This document shows, one piece after another, positions 32,188 to 41,115 of a DNA stretch of 64,000 nt (its first letter is position 1; every line of letters starts with the position of its first letter). The DNA comes from Streptomyces sp. NBC_00258 (GTDB lineage: Bacteria > Actinomycetota > Actinomycetes > Streptomycetales > Streptomycetaceae): contig NZ_CP108081.1 of NCBI RefSeq assembly GCF_036182465.1, positions 5,766,001-5,830,000 on the forward strand, read 5' to 3'. The notes beneath the pieces are model-generated. The model did not search any database, was not told the origin of the DNA, and was given only the letters and a program-made list of their open reading frames with translations. Made by a program: the position numbers and the translations under genes.

Positions 32188-33537
32188 TCAGGCTGCGGTC
32201 GCCAGTGCCCGTTCCCTGGGGACGAAGCGGACCTGTGGGTGGCCGTGGTGCCAGCCCACCGACAGGCGCAGGCCGCCCACGCGGGCCAGGGCCAGGCCGA
32301 CGGTGACCGCGGCCAGGGCCGAGATGACTCCGCCGATGGCGAAGCCGATCCGGGGACCGTAGGCGTCCGTGATCCAGCCGACGACGGGCGCCCCCAGTGG
32401 CGTACCGCCCATGAAGACCATCATGAACAGGGCCATGACGCGGCCGCGCATGGCCGGGTCGGTGCCCATCTGGACCGCGGTGTTCGCCGTGACGTTGACG
32501 GTCAGGCCGGCGATTCCGATGGGGACCATGAGGAGGGCGAACAGCCAGAAGGACGGGGCCAGCGCGGCCACGATCTCCAGGACGCCGAAGGCGACGGCGG
32601 CCGCGACCAGCACACGCGCGCGGGCGGTGCCACGCCGGGCGGCGAGAAGCGCGCCCGCGAGCGACCCCACGGCCATCAGCGTGTTGAAGAGGCTGTACGC
32701 ACCGGCGCCGGCGTGGAAGACGTCGTCGGCGTAGGCCGAGAGCCAGACCGGGAAGTTGAAGCCGAAGGTGCCGATGAAGCCGACGAGGATGATCGGCCAC
32801 ATCAGGTCGGGGCGGCCGGCGACATAGCGCAGGCCCTCGCGGAGCTGGCCCTTGGCACGCGGGGCGCGCTCGACCTGGTTCAGCTCGCGGGAGCGCATCA
32901 GGAGCAGACCGGCGATGGGCGCGACGAACGACAGTCCGTTGAGCAGGAACGCCCAGCCCGTGCCCACGCTCGTGATGAGCAGGCCCGCGACGGCGGGGCC
33001 GACGAGACGGGCGGACTGGAAGTTGGCGGAGTTGAGACTGACGGCGTTCTGCAGCTGCTCGGGGCCGACCATCTCGGAGACGAAGGACTGCCGGGCCGGG
33101 TTGTCGATCACCGTGGCGAGGCCGACGGCGAAGGCGGCGACGTAGACGTGCCAGACCTGGACGTGGCCGGAGATGGTGAGGAAGGCGAGCGCGAGGCCCG
33201 TGAGACCCATGGCGGTCTGGGTGGCCAGCAGTGTGGGGCGCTTCGGGAGGCGGTCCACGAGGACACCGCCGTAGAGGCCGAAGAGCAGCATCGGCAGGAA
33301 CTGCAGGGCCGTGGTGATACCGACGGCGGCGGAGGAGCCGGTGAGGCTCAGCACCAGCCAGTCCTGGGCGATGCGCTGCATCCAGGTGCCGGTGTTGGAG
33401 ACGACCTGGCCGGTGAAGAACAACCGGTAGTTCCTGATCTTCAGCGAGCTGAACATCGAGGAGCGGGGCTTGGGAGCGGACGGGGAGTTGTGGGCGGCAG
33501 GTGCGGGGGCGGAGTCTGCTCCGGGTCCCGTACTCAA
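32188..33537 (-). CDS. MFS transporter (MFS_3/EntS-like), MarR-linked
   Basis: 449 residues, 12 predicted spans. Motifs include YRLFFTGQVVSNTGTWMQRIAQDWLVL at the N-terminus and LLFGLYGGVLVDRLPKRPTLL between spans 2 and 3, typical of the MFS_3 drug-efflux group. The start is TTG at 33537, with a strong AAGGAGG at the right spacing; no better ATG or GTG is nearby. The MarR gene lies 60 bases upstream on the same strand and probably controls it. Confidence 0.9.
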   Translation of the reverse strand: MSTGPGADSAPAPAAHNSPSAPKPRSSMFSSLKIRNYRLFFTGQVVSNTGTWMQRIAQDWLVLSLTGSSAAVGITTALQFLPMLLFGLYGGVLVDRLPKRPTLLATQTAMGLTGLALAFLTISGHVQVWHVYVAAFAVGLATVIDNPARQSFVSEMVGPEQLQNAVSLNSANFQSARLVGPAVAGLLITSVGTGWAFLLNGLSFVAPIAGLLLMRSRELNQVERAPRAKGQLREGLRYVAGRPDLMWPIILVGFIGTFGFNFPVWLSAYADDVFHAGAGAYSLFNTLMAVGSLAGALLAARRGTARARVLVAAAVAFGVLEIVAALAPSFWLFALLMVPIGIAGLTVNVTANTAVQMGTDPAMRGRVMALFMMVFMGGTPLGAPVVGWITDAYGPRIGFAIGGVISALAAVTVGLALARVGGLRLSVGWHHGHPQVRFVPRERALATAA

Positions 33538-33597
33538 CGGCGTTCGCCTCCTTGGACGGGGGTGGGTTCGGTGCGCGCGGCGTGCGGGTGCGCGCGG

Positions 33598-34035
33598 TTA
33601 CAGATGCGCGAGTTTCTCCAGGACGGGGGCGGCCTCGCGGAGCTTCGCCCAGTCGTCCTCGTCGAGGCCCTCGACGAGTCCGGCCAGCCACGCGTTCCGC
33701 TTGCGGCGGCTCTCGTCGAGCATGGCCTCGGCCCGCTCGGTCTGCGTGACGACCTTCTGGCGCCGGTCCTCGGGGTGCGGCTCCAGCTTGACCAGGCCCT
33801 TGGCTTCGAGGAGCGCCACGATGCGGGTCATCGAGGGCGGCTGCACATGCTCCTTGCGGGCGAGCTCGCCCGGGGTGGCCGTGCCGCAGCGGGCGAGGGT
33901 GCCGAGCACCGACATCTCGGTCGGGCTCAGCGACTCGTCGACCCGCTGGTGCTTGAGTCGACGTGACAGGCGCATCACGGCGGATCGCAGGGAGTTCACG
34001 GCGGCAACGTCGTCGCCATGGGTCAGGTCAGGCAT
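33598..34035 (-). CDS. MarR family regulator of the MFS exporter
   Basis: 145 residues, classic MarR: LSPTEMSVLGTLARCGTATPGELARKEHVQPPSMTRIVALLEAKGLVKLEPHPEDRRQKVV (helix-turn-helix plus wing, with the D-x-R wing tip DRRQ). ATG at 34035. A perfect palindrome lies just 7 bases before it. Operon with the downstream MFS gene. Confidence 0.93.
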   Translation of the reverse strand: MPDLTHGDDVAAVNSLRSAVMRLSRRLKHQRVDESLSPTEMSVLGTLARCGTATPGELARKEHVQPPSMTRIVALLEAKGLVKLEPHPEDRRQKVVTQTERAEAMLDESRRKRNAWLAGLVEGLDEDDWAKLREAAPVLEKLAHL

Positions 34036-34042
34036 GTTCCTT

Positions 34043-34060
34043 AGAGTAACTCATTACTCT
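34043..34060. promoter_or_regulatory. MarR operator
   Basis: AGAGTAA-CTCA-TTACTCT, a 7-bp inverted repeat 8 to 25 bases upstream of the marR ATG. Confidence 0.82.
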
Positions 34061-34120
34061 CGCTAAAGACCACCCGTGCGCACGCCTGATGCCCGTGAAA
34101 CGGGACACTGACGCATTTCA

Positions 34121-34136
34121 TCACTCATACGAGTGA
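34121..34136. promoter_or_regulatory. Palindrome before the ribbon-helix-helix gene
   Basis: TCACTC-ATAC-GAGTGA, six-base arms, 55 bases before ATG 34191. Likely autoregulatory site for the RHH protein. Confidence 0.55.
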
Positions 34137-34190
34137 GACCGCTCCGGAAAGTGACCCGAGGGGCGGCCGGATACGGCAACCCTCGACCGC

Positions 34191-34373
34191 ATGGGGACCA
34201 GCGTGCTCAGCCTGCGGATAGACGGGGAGCTGCTCGATCGGCTCCGGCACCATGCGGCCAAAAGGGGAATGAGCGTCCAGGACTATGTCGTCCGGACGCT
34301 CGTTCGCGACGACTTCGACGAGCGGTTCCAGACCGCGGTCGAGGAGACGGAAAAGTTCTACGGGGTCACGTGA
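34191..34373 (+). CDS. Small ribbon-helix-helix protein
   Basis: 60 residues. A beta strand (TSVLSLRIDGELLDRLRHHA) followed by helices (AAKRGMSVQDYVVRTLVRDD) is the CopG/Arc ribbon-helix-helix pattern, and the acidic tail (FQTAVEETEKFYGV) could be a partner-binding extension. RHH proteins of this size are often antitoxins or autorepressors, but no toxin gene is adjacent. ATG at 34191 follows a Pro/Gly-rich leader. The 3' end of the gene is duplicated imperfectly just after the stop. Confidence 0.75.
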   Translation: MGTSVLSLRIDGELLDRLRHHAAKRGMSVQDYVVRTLVRDDFDERFQTAVEETEKFYGVT

Positions 34374-34442
34374 GCCCGGGAGCCCGACCGTTCTGCGGGG
34401 TCACATGAGCCCCGCGGCGGGTCGGGCATCAGGCCTCAGGTC

Positions 34443-35894
34443 TCAGGTCAGGCCCAGCGCCGGCATCAGGTAGTAGAAGGCGAACACCGCCGACACCACG
34501 TACATCGCGACCGGTACGTCCCGCCCGCGCCCGGCCGCCAGCCGCAGCACGACGAACGTGATGAAGCCCATGCCGATGCCGTTCGTGATCGAGTACGTGA
34601 ACGGCATCATCAGCATCGTCACGAACGCCGGGATCGCGATGGTGTGGTCGCTCCAGTCGATCTGGCGGATCGAGCCGGAGAGGATCAGGAAGCCCACCGC
34701 GAGCAGCGCGGGCGTGGCTGCCTGGGACGGGACCATCGTGGCGACGGGGGTCAGGAAGAGCGCGACACCGAAGAGCGCGCCGGTGACGACGTTCGCGAAA
34801 CCGGTGCGCGCGCCCTCGCCGACACCCGCCGTGGACTCCACGAAGCAGGTGGTGGCGGAGGACGAGGTGGCGCCGCCCGCGGCGACCGCGATGCCGTCGA
34901 CGAAGAGCACCTTGCTGATGCCCGGCATGTTGCCGTCCTTGTCGGTCAGCTTCGCCTCGTCGCCGATGCCCATGATCGTGCCCATCGCGTCGAAGAAGCA
35001 CGACAGCAGCACGGTGAAGACGAACAGCACACCGGTCAGTACGCCGACCTTGCCGAAGCCGCCGAAGAGGCTGACCTGCCCGACGAGCCCGAAGTCGGGG
35101 CTGGCGACCGGGTTGCCGGGCCACTTCGGGGTGGTCAGACCCCAGGAGGGCACCGTGGCGACGGCGTTGATGACGACCGCGACGACGGTCATGGCGACGA
35201 TCGAGATCAGGATCGCGCCCGGCACCTTGCGCACGATCAGCGCGAGCGTGAGGAGCGTGCCGAGCACGAAGACGAGTACGGGCCAGCCGTCGAGGTGACC
35301 GGTCCCGCCGAGTTGCAACGGCACGGTCGTCTGGGCGGCGTCCGGGATGCGCGAGACGAAACCCGAGTCGACCAGGCCGATCAGCATGATGAACAGGCCG
35401 ATGCCGATCGCGATGCCCTTGCGCAGGCCGAGCGGCACGGCGTTCATCACGCGCTCACGCAGACCGGTGGCGACGAGCAGCATCACCACGAATCCCGCGA
35501 GCACCACCATGCCCATGGCGTCCGGCCAGGACATCCGGGGCGCCAGCTGGAGCGCGACGACCGTGTTCACGCCGAGGCCGGCGGCGAGCGCGATCGGTAC
35601 GTTGCCGATGACGCCCATCAGGAGCGTGGTGAACGCCGCCGTCAGCGCGGTCGCGGTGACCAGCTGGCCGTTGTCCAGCTGGTGTCCGTACATGTCCTTC
35701 GCGCTGCCCAGGATGATCGGGTTCAGCACGATGATGTAGGCCATCGCGAAGAAGGTGGCGAAACCGCCACGGATCTCGCGCGACAGCGTGCTGCCGCGCT
35801 CCGAGATCAGGAAGTAGCGGTCGAGCGCGCCGGAGCCGGACGAGGGGTCCGGCTGCTTGGGCGCGGAAGCCTTGGCGGGGGCCGAGGTGGGCAT
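34443..35894 (-). CDS. NCS2 purine permease (AzgA/GhxP-like)
   Basis: 483 residues. Twelve or more hydrophobic segments with the AzgA markers GFATFFAMAYIIVLNPIIL near the N-terminus, ALAAGLGVNTVVALQL, FFDAMGTIMGIGDEAKLTD, and SSSATTCFVESTAGVGEGARTGFANVVTG. This group imports adenine, guanine and hypoxanthine with protons. The start is ATG at 35894, with a Ser/Pro-rich lead. It is divergent from the DUF2530 gene across about 190 bases that contain an AT-rich inverted repeat. Confidence 0.93.
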   Translation of the reverse strand: MPTSAPAKASAPKQPDPSSGSGALDRYFLISERGSTLSREIRGGFATFFAMAYIIVLNPIILGSAKDMYGHQLDNGQLVTATALTAAFTTLLMGVIGNVPIALAAGLGVNTVVALQLAPRMSWPDAMGMVVLAGFVVMLLVATGLRERVMNAVPLGLRKGIAIGIGLFIMLIGLVDSGFVSRIPDAAQTTVPLQLGGTGHLDGWPVLVFVLGTLLTLALIVRKVPGAILISIVAMTVVAVVINAVATVPSWGLTTPKWPGNPVASPDFGLVGQVSLFGGFGKVGVLTGVLFVFTVLLSCFFDAMGTIMGIGDEAKLTDKDGNMPGISKVLFVDGIAVAAGGATSSSATTCFVESTAGVGEGARTGFANVVTGALFGVALFLTPVATMVPSQAATPALLAVGFLILSGSIRQIDWSDHTIAIPAFVTMLMMPFTYSITNGIGMGFITFVVLRLAAGRGRDVPVAMYVVSAVFAFYYLMPALGLT

Positions 35895-35956
35895 GCGGGG
35901 ACCTCATCGCCGGCGGACATCCCCGATGCCCAGGTGGCGTTTCGTGATTTGGCGTT

Positions 35957-35999
35957 TCATACGAACGGAAGTGGCCAGAAACAAACAGTTTCAGTATGA
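35957..35999. promoter_or_regulatory. Inverted repeat in the permease/DUF2530 divergent promoter
   Basis: TCATAC at 35957-35962 and GTATGA at 35994-35999 in an unusually AT-rich stretch containing GTTTCA and CAGTTTCAGTATGAACA. It lies between the two divergent starts and may control the permease. Confidence 0.4.
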
Positions 36000-36081
36000 A
36001 CATACGTCACGGAGAACGCTATCTCCGCGCGTAGACATGACCGCCCGTGCATGGTCCTGATCACCTCGTAAGCTGTCCCCC

Positions 36082-36363
36082 ATGGCAGGGTTTTTTTCGG
36101 GATCCCCGAAACACGAGGCGCCGGAGCCCCTGGAGGGTCCCGTGGTCGCCACCATCACCGGTGGCACGATCCTCTGGTTCGTCCTCTTCCTGGCGCAGCT
36201 GCCCTTCTACAACTGGTTCGACGACCACGGACACCTGTGGTGGCTCTGGACCTGCCTGGCCGGCGCGGGCCTCGGCCTGATCGGCATCTGGTACGTACGG
36301 GGCCGCGACGCTGCGATCAAGAGGGACGAGGCGGCACAGGAGCCGACTCCGGACGCCACTTAA
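36082..36363 (+). CDS. DUF2530 family small membrane protein
   Basis: 93 residues. Two hydrophobic helices (TGGTILWFVLFLAQLPFYNW and HLWWLWTCLAGAGLGLIGIWY) flank a short loop, followed by a charged tail (RGRDAAIKRDEAAQ). DUF2530 is conserved in actinobacteria next to the purine permease/MarR locus. ATG at 36082 sits only a few bases after a GTAAGCTGTCCCC that could be a start-proximal -10. Function unknown. Confidence 0.88.
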   Translation: MAGFFSGSPKHEAPEPLEGPVVATITGGTILWFVLFLAQLPFYNWFDDHGHLWWLWTCLAGAGLGLIGIWYVRGRDAAIKRDEAAQEPTPDAT

Positions 36364-36497
36364 GGGGCGTGCCCCCCGCGGAGCGACCGGTTCCGCTCGG
36401 GTCCGTACAACTACGGCATCATTCCGGGTCCTCCCCTGGTCGGATCTTTGCCGCACTCGGCGGGTGAAGCCGTATATCCCCCCGTACCGTCGGATGC

Positions 36498-38906
36498 ATG
36501 ACGCACATCGACGCGGGCGCCGAACTCGACCCTGTGCATCCCCACCCCATACCCGCCCCCGCGCCGAGGGCGGTGGGCCTCACCGCGGCCGAGGTCGCCG
36601 AGCGGGTGGCGCGCGGCGAGGTCAACGACGTACCCGTGCGCAGCAGTCGATCCACGGTCGACATCGTCCGCGCGAACGTGTTCACCCGGTTCAACGCGAT
36701 CATCGGCGTGCTCTGGGTGGTCATGATGTTCGTCGCGCCGTTCCAGGACACCCTGTTCGGCTACGTGATCCTCGCGAACACCGGGATCGGCATCATCCAG
36801 GAGCTGCGCGCGAAGAAGACCCTGGACTCGCTCGCGGTGATCGGCGAGGCGCGGCCGACCGTGCGAAGAGACGGGGTCGCGGCCGAGGTCGGCACCTCCG
36901 AGATCGTGCTCGGGGACCTCATCGAGATCGGGCCCGGCGACAAGATCGTCGTGGACGGCGAGTGCGTCGAGGCCGACGGTCTGGAGATCGACGAGTCGCT
37001 GCTGACCGGTGAGGCGGATCCGGTCGTCAAACAGCCCGGCGACCAGGTCATGTCGGGCAGCTTCGTGGTGGCGGGCGGTGGCGCGTTCACCGCGACGAAG
37101 GTGGGACGCGAGGCGTACGCGGTACAGCTCGCCGAGGAGGCGAGCCGGTTCACACTGGTCCACTCCGAACTGCGGACCGGCATCTCCACGATCCTCAAGT
37201 ACGTGACGTGGATGATGATCCCGGCCGCGGTCGGCCTGGCCATCACCCAGCTCGTCGTCAAGGACAACGACTTCAAGGACTCCATCGCACGGGCCGTCGG
37301 CGGCATCGTGCCCATGGTCCCGGAGGGGCTGGTCCTCCTCACCTCCGTCGCCTTCGCGATCGGGGTCATCCGACTTGGCCGGAAACAGTGCCTCGTCCAG
37401 GAACTTCCGGCCATCGAGGGCCTCGCCCGCGTCGACACGGTCTGCCTCGACAAGACGGGCACGCTGACCGAGGGCGGCATGGACGTCACCGAGCTGCGCT
37501 CCCTCAACGGCAGCGACGAGTCGTACGTACGGAAAGTGCTCGCCGCCCTCGGCGAGTCGGACCCGCGGCCGAATGCCTCGCTCCAGGCCATCATCGACGC
37601 CTACCCGGACCAGAAGGACTGGCGCTGCGTCGAGTCGCTGCCCTTCTCCTCCGCTCGCAAGTACAGCGGGGCGTCCTTCAGCGAGGGCGGCGGCGAGTCG
37701 AGTACGTGGCTGCTGGGTGCGCCGGACGTGCTGCTGCCGTCCGAGGACCCGGCGCTCGCCGAGACCGAGCAGCTCAACGAGCAGGGGCTGCGGGTGCTGT
37801 TGCTGGCCCGGGCCGTCAAGGACCTCGACGATCCGCAGGTCCAGGAGGGCGCCCGGCCCACCGCGCTCGTCGTCCTGGAGCAGCGGCTGCGGCCCGACGC
37901 GGCGGACACCCTGCGCTACTTCGAGGAGCAGGACGTACGGGCCAAGGTGATCTCCGGCGACAACGCCGTGTCGGTCGGCGCGGTCGCCGCCAAGCTCGGG
38001 CTGGCCGGCGCCTCCGCCACGGTCGACGCGCGGCGGCTGCCCACCGAGAAGGAGGAGATGGCCAGGGCCCTGGACGAGGGGACGGTGTTCGGGCGCGTCA
38101 CGCCGCAGCAGAAGCGGGACATGGTGGGCGCCCTCCAGTCGCACGGCCACACGGTCGCGATGACGGGCGACGGCGTCAACGACGTGCTCGCCCTCAAGGA
38201 CGCCGACATCGGGGTCGCGATGGGGTCCGGGTCGGAGGCGACCCGGGCCGTCGCCCAGATCGTGCTGCTGAACAACAGCTTCGCGACCCTGCCGTCCGTC
38301 GTCGCCGAGGGGCGACGGGTCATCGGGAACATCACGCGGGTCGCGACGCTGTTCCTCGTGAAGACGGTGTACTCGGTGCTGCTCGCGGTGATGGTGGTGT
38401 GCTCGCAGGTGGAGTACCCGTTCCTGCCACGGCACTTGACCCTGTTGTCGACGCTGACGATCGGTGTGCCGGCGTTCTTCCTGGCCCTGGCGCCCAACAA
38501 GGAGCGGGCCCGGCCGCACTTCGTGCGGCGGGTGATGCGGTACTCGATCCCGGGCGGGGTCGTCGCGGCGGTCGCCACGTTCGCCACGTATCTGATTGCT
38601 CGTCACCACTACACGGGCGAAGGGGCGTTGGATGCGGAGACCAGTGCGGCGACGCTGACGTTGTTCCTGATCGCGATGTGGGTCCTTGCGATCATCGCGC
38701 GGCCTTACACGTGGTGGCGGGTGGGGCTCGTTGCCGCGATGGGACTCGGCTTCGTGATCGTGCTCGTCGTGCCGTGGCTCCAGGAGTTCTTCGCACTGAA
38801 ACTGGTCGGAACGACCATGCCGTGGGCGGCCGTCGGCATCGCGGTGGTGGCTTCGGCGTCGCTGGAGTTCGTGTGGAGGTGGGTCGACCGGAAGTTCCCC
38901 GCGTGA
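36498..38906 (+). CDS. ctpE: CtpE-type P-type ATPase (probable calcium transporter)
   Basis: 802 residues. E1-E2 actuator motif ESLLTGEADPVVKQ, phosphorylation site CLDKTGTLTEGG, hinge MTGDGVNDVLALKDADIG, and membrane PMVPEGLVLLTSVAFAIGV in place of the heavy-metal C-P-C. N-terminal FTRFNAIIGVLWVV and ELRAKKTLDSLAVIGEARP closely match mycobacterial CtpE, a Ca2+ uptake ATPase. The last ~180 residues hold the remaining spans. ATG at 36498. It is followed by a hexanucleotide repeat and a transposase remnant. Confidence 0.9.
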   Translation: MTHIDAGAELDPVHPHPIPAPAPRAVGLTAAEVAERVARGEVNDVPVRSSRSTVDIVRANVFTRFNAIIGVLWVVMMFVAPFQDTLFGYVILANTGIGIIQELRAKKTLDSLAVIGEARPTVRRDGVAAEVGTSEIVLGDLIEIGPGDKIVVDGECVEADGLEIDESLLTGEADPVVKQPGDQVMSGSFVVAGGGAFTATKVGREAYAVQLAEEASRFTLVHSELRTGISTILKYVTWMMIPAAVGLAITQLVVKDNDFKDSIARAVGGIVPMVPEGLVLLTSVAFAIGVIRLGRKQCLVQELPAIEGLARVDTVCLDKTGTLTEGGMDVTELRSLNGSDESYVRKVLAALGESDPRPNASLQAIIDAYPDQKDWRCVESLPFSSARKYSGASFSEGGGESSTWLLGAPDVLLPSEDPALAETEQLNEQGLRVLLLARAVKDLDDPQVQEGARPTALVVLEQRLRPDAADTLRYFEEQDVRAKVISGDNAVSVGAVAAKLGLAGASATVDARRLPTEKEEMARALDEGTVFGRVTPQQKRDMVGALQSHGHTVAMTGDGVNDVLALKDADIGVAMGSGSEATRAVAQIVLLNNSFATLPSVVAEGRRVIGNITRVATLFLVKTVYSVLLAVMVVCSQVEYPFLPRHLTLLSTLTIGVPAFFLALAPNKERARPHFVRRVMRYSIPGGVVAAVATFATYLIARHHYTGEGALDAETSAATLTLFLIAMWVLAIIARPYTWWRVGLVAAMGLGFVIVLVVPWLQEFFALKLVGTTMPWAAVGIAVVASASLEFVWRWVDRKFPA

Positions 38907-38940
38907 GCGCTCCGCTTGGGGCCGGGTTGGTGAGGTCCGG

Positions 38941-38994
38941 GGTGCGGGTGCGGGTGCGGGTGCGGGTGCGGGTGCGGGTGCGGGTGCGGGTGCG
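38941..38994. repeat. Hexanucleotide tandem repeat, nine GGTGCG units
   Basis: Nine uninterrupted copies of GGTGCG, 35 bases after the ctpE stop. It is immediately followed by a short-form intergenic repeat. Confidence 0.97.
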
Positions 38995-39032
38995 TGGGGG
39001 CTGGTCGCGCAGTTCCCCGCGCCCCTGGGGTG
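38995..39032. repeat. Intergenic repeat, short form (minus orientation)
   Basis: GGGGGCTGGTCGCGCAGTTC followed by CCCGCGCCCCTGGGG, reverse complement of the family core. Confidence 0.8.
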
Positions 39033-39129
39033 GGTGCGTGGCTGGCGTGGTGGATTCGCCGTGGGGAATGGGTCTGCTGCATCACGATGTCCGGCGGGAT
39101 GCGTTCGCGGTGGCGTCACACTTCCGAGA

Positions 39130-39859
39130 CGACTGTGCCGGATACGACGCTCCGCGCATGGCCCATCTCCTGGCCGGACTACCAGTGGAGGTCGATCTCT
39201 CTCCGCCAGAGGGAAGGCGCCCGCCGAAGCAAGGCAAGTAGTTCCGCTTCGCCAAGCCTGATTCCTGGCGTGATCCGGACACTGAGGCCGTGCAGGTCAC
39301 CGACCGCTACGGCACCGCGCGCGTGATGGCCTGAGACCGCATTCACCCGAAACTGACCACACGCTCGGCGTGGATCGACCACACCGGCGAACTCCCGGTC
39401 ATAGAAGGCACGTCGATCAGTCTGGAGGTCGACCGTCTGCCTGACGGTCACGATCCACTGACGGTCTGGCTGTGGCCGTCGACGACAGGCCTGCAGGGTG
39501 AGGACGTCGATCTGCGCCGGCAGGCGTTCTTGTGCAGGTTCGATCTGGAGCACACCTTCCGGATGATCAAGCAGACGCTGGGCTGGACCCGCCCGAAGCT
39601 CCGCACGCCCGCGGCGGCAGACGCGTGGACCTGGCTGACCATCGCCGCCCACACCCAACTCCGCCTCGCCCGGGTCCGCCGGGGGTTCAGGAACCTCCGC
39701 CCGAACCTGCCCTGTCCGGCCCATGCGCCAAAAGCCGACCGGCCCAGCCCCGGCAGGCCGCTCGGCTCGAAGAACCAGCGCCCCGCCAGCCGCTACGACG
39801 TCGGCAAGACCACCAGACGCCCCGAAAGCATCACCGAACACGACCGGCTCACACGCTGA
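39130..39859 (+). pseudogene. Decayed DDE transposase (IS701-like, NF041680-type)
   Basis: A single plus frame reads through two stops. First part: CAGYDAPRMAHLLAGLPVEV up to PPKQGK, TAG at 39239-39241. Second: FRFAKPDSWRDPDTEAVQVT to VMA, TGA near 39332. Third, to 39859: DRIHPKLTTRSAWIDHTGEL, then FDLEHTFRMIKQTLGWTRPK (with the catalytic-type Glu), VRRGFRNLRPNLPCP, and NQRPASRYDVGKTTRRPES. Compared with intact relatives the N-terminal two thirds, a DDE aspartate region, and about 25 residues before VRRGFRNLR are missing. No flanking inverted repeats or target duplication are visible. Confidence 0.85.
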
Positions 39860-39867
39860 ACACGGCT

Positions 39868-40143
39868 TCAGAAGGGAACGTCCAGCCCGGCTTCTCGCAA
39901 CCCAAGCAATGCCCTGCCCATGCACTCGGCGGCCGAGGCCCCATCGGCCCTCATCCCACCATCCAGGGGCCCACCAGAGGCTGCGAATGTCCACGCTGGC
40001 TGACCGTCGCGCATCCGCTCCGCGTCGACCCGGATCATGGCACCTACACCCTGCTCGCCGAGCCATTCCAGGATGAGCATCGTCGCATCCTCGACGCCGC
40101 TGTCCAGATCCGCCTTGGGCCGTCGCCCCATTCCCTTGGCCAT
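39868..40143 (-). CDS. Hypothetical protein, 91 residues
   Basis: ATG at 40143, MAKGMGRRPKADLDSGVEDA, then TMLILEWLGEQGVGAMIRVD and ASAAECMGRALLGLREAGLDV. It reads as a plausible small soluble protein, but I do not recognise it. It ends 8 bases from the transposase remnant, tail to tail. It could be a survivor of the element's cargo or of the original insertion site. Confidence 0.5.
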   Translation of the reverse strand: MAKGMGRRPKADLDSGVEDATMLILEWLGEQGVGAMIRVDAERMRDGQPAWTFAASGGPLDGGMRADGASAAECMGRALLGLREAGLDVPF

Positions 40144-40209
40144 GGCCGCAACCCTACTCAGGGGCTGGACTGGCCTTGTCGAACACTTTCAGGCGGCTCA
40201 GACCATTTT

Positions 40210-40740
40210 GAACAAGCTAAATGGCTGTTCCGTAACTCCGTCCCGGCCTGGCAGAACACCGAGGACCAGCGCGTGGAGCCCGCCTGGTACACGGTGTGGG
40301 TGGAGGCGCCCACGCACGTGGAGCTAGTCGACGGCGTCTCGTACGACGGCATCCCCACCACCCGGCTTCCGCCGCCGATCGAGCGGGAGATCCTCGGACC
40401 GCGCCGTCCGACCGGCTGGGTGCTGCAGAATCTGGACGACCGGTGCGGGCTCGACCGCGGCGTCTTGCACACCCCCGGCTGCGACGAGGTCCCTCAGGGT
40501 GCGCCCGTCCTGAAGGTGAACCAGGCCCTGGACGCGGCAGAGACGCCGGGCGTCCGGCTCTGCTCGCGGTGCGGCGCAAAGTGGTTCAAAGCCGTCCGCG
40601 CCCGGGCTGCCACCGGCCGCACCGCTCGCTGCACCAACGGCCGCTACACGACGACTGTTGACGGCGAAGGCGAGATCCGCACAGGCCTGCCTCGGACGAG
40701 CCCCGGCTTGAACAACTCCCGTCCGGTCGAGGTGGCTTGA
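40210..40740 (+). pseudogene. DUF6233-like fragment, N-terminally truncated
   Basis: The frame ending at 40740 contains VPAWQNTEDQRVEPAWYTVW, then PTHVELVDGVSYDGIPTTRL and LGPRRPTGWVLQNLDDRCGL followed by GVLHTPGCDEVPQGAPVL and a C-x-x-C (LCSRCG), which I match to the C-terminal part of DUF6233-type Streptomyces proteins. No ATG or convincing ribosome site starts it (GTG at 40273 lacks one), and the end departs from the family after the cysteine pair. It looks like a recombination fragment rather than an active gene. Confidence 0.55.
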
Positions 40741-41115
40741 ACCGTGTCCCACCGGGCGCCGATCGTCCCGGCCCTACTGACCGCCACCTGACCGACATCC
40801 ATCGCATCGTCGTCACGCCGACCATGCCCGGACTTGCGCCTGCGGCGAGGCCCTTGACTTCCTGTCAGCCATGACGACCCAGGGACTCCAGTTGCCTGGC
40901 GACAGAACAACGAGAGGCGACGGTGGTCCTGGAGACGTCATTAGGGCGTCCGCTGGACGCCACGCTGATGAACCCCTCTCCGCCAAGGAAGGTACGCAAG
41001 CAATAGACCGTGCATACGAGAGGATCCGGCCGCTTTCTACAAGGCGCCGGGGCGGGTGTTTTTCTCCGGTTAAATAGAGAGTGCGACCATCGCTCAATGA
41101 CGGGGGTATCGAGTC
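40741..41115. other. Intergenic, no gene seen
   Basis: 375 bases with only short or poor frames on both strands. It contains a TTTTTCTCCGGTTAAATAGA stretch near 41058-41077, AT-rich for this genome, which may hold the promoter of the DUF6232 gene. A run of fives (GGGGG at about 41101) serves as its ribosome site. Confidence 0.5.

Noticed and set aside
40871..41077. 68-codon plus frame before the DUF6232 gene
   Set aside because: No ribosome site and no recognisable sequence.
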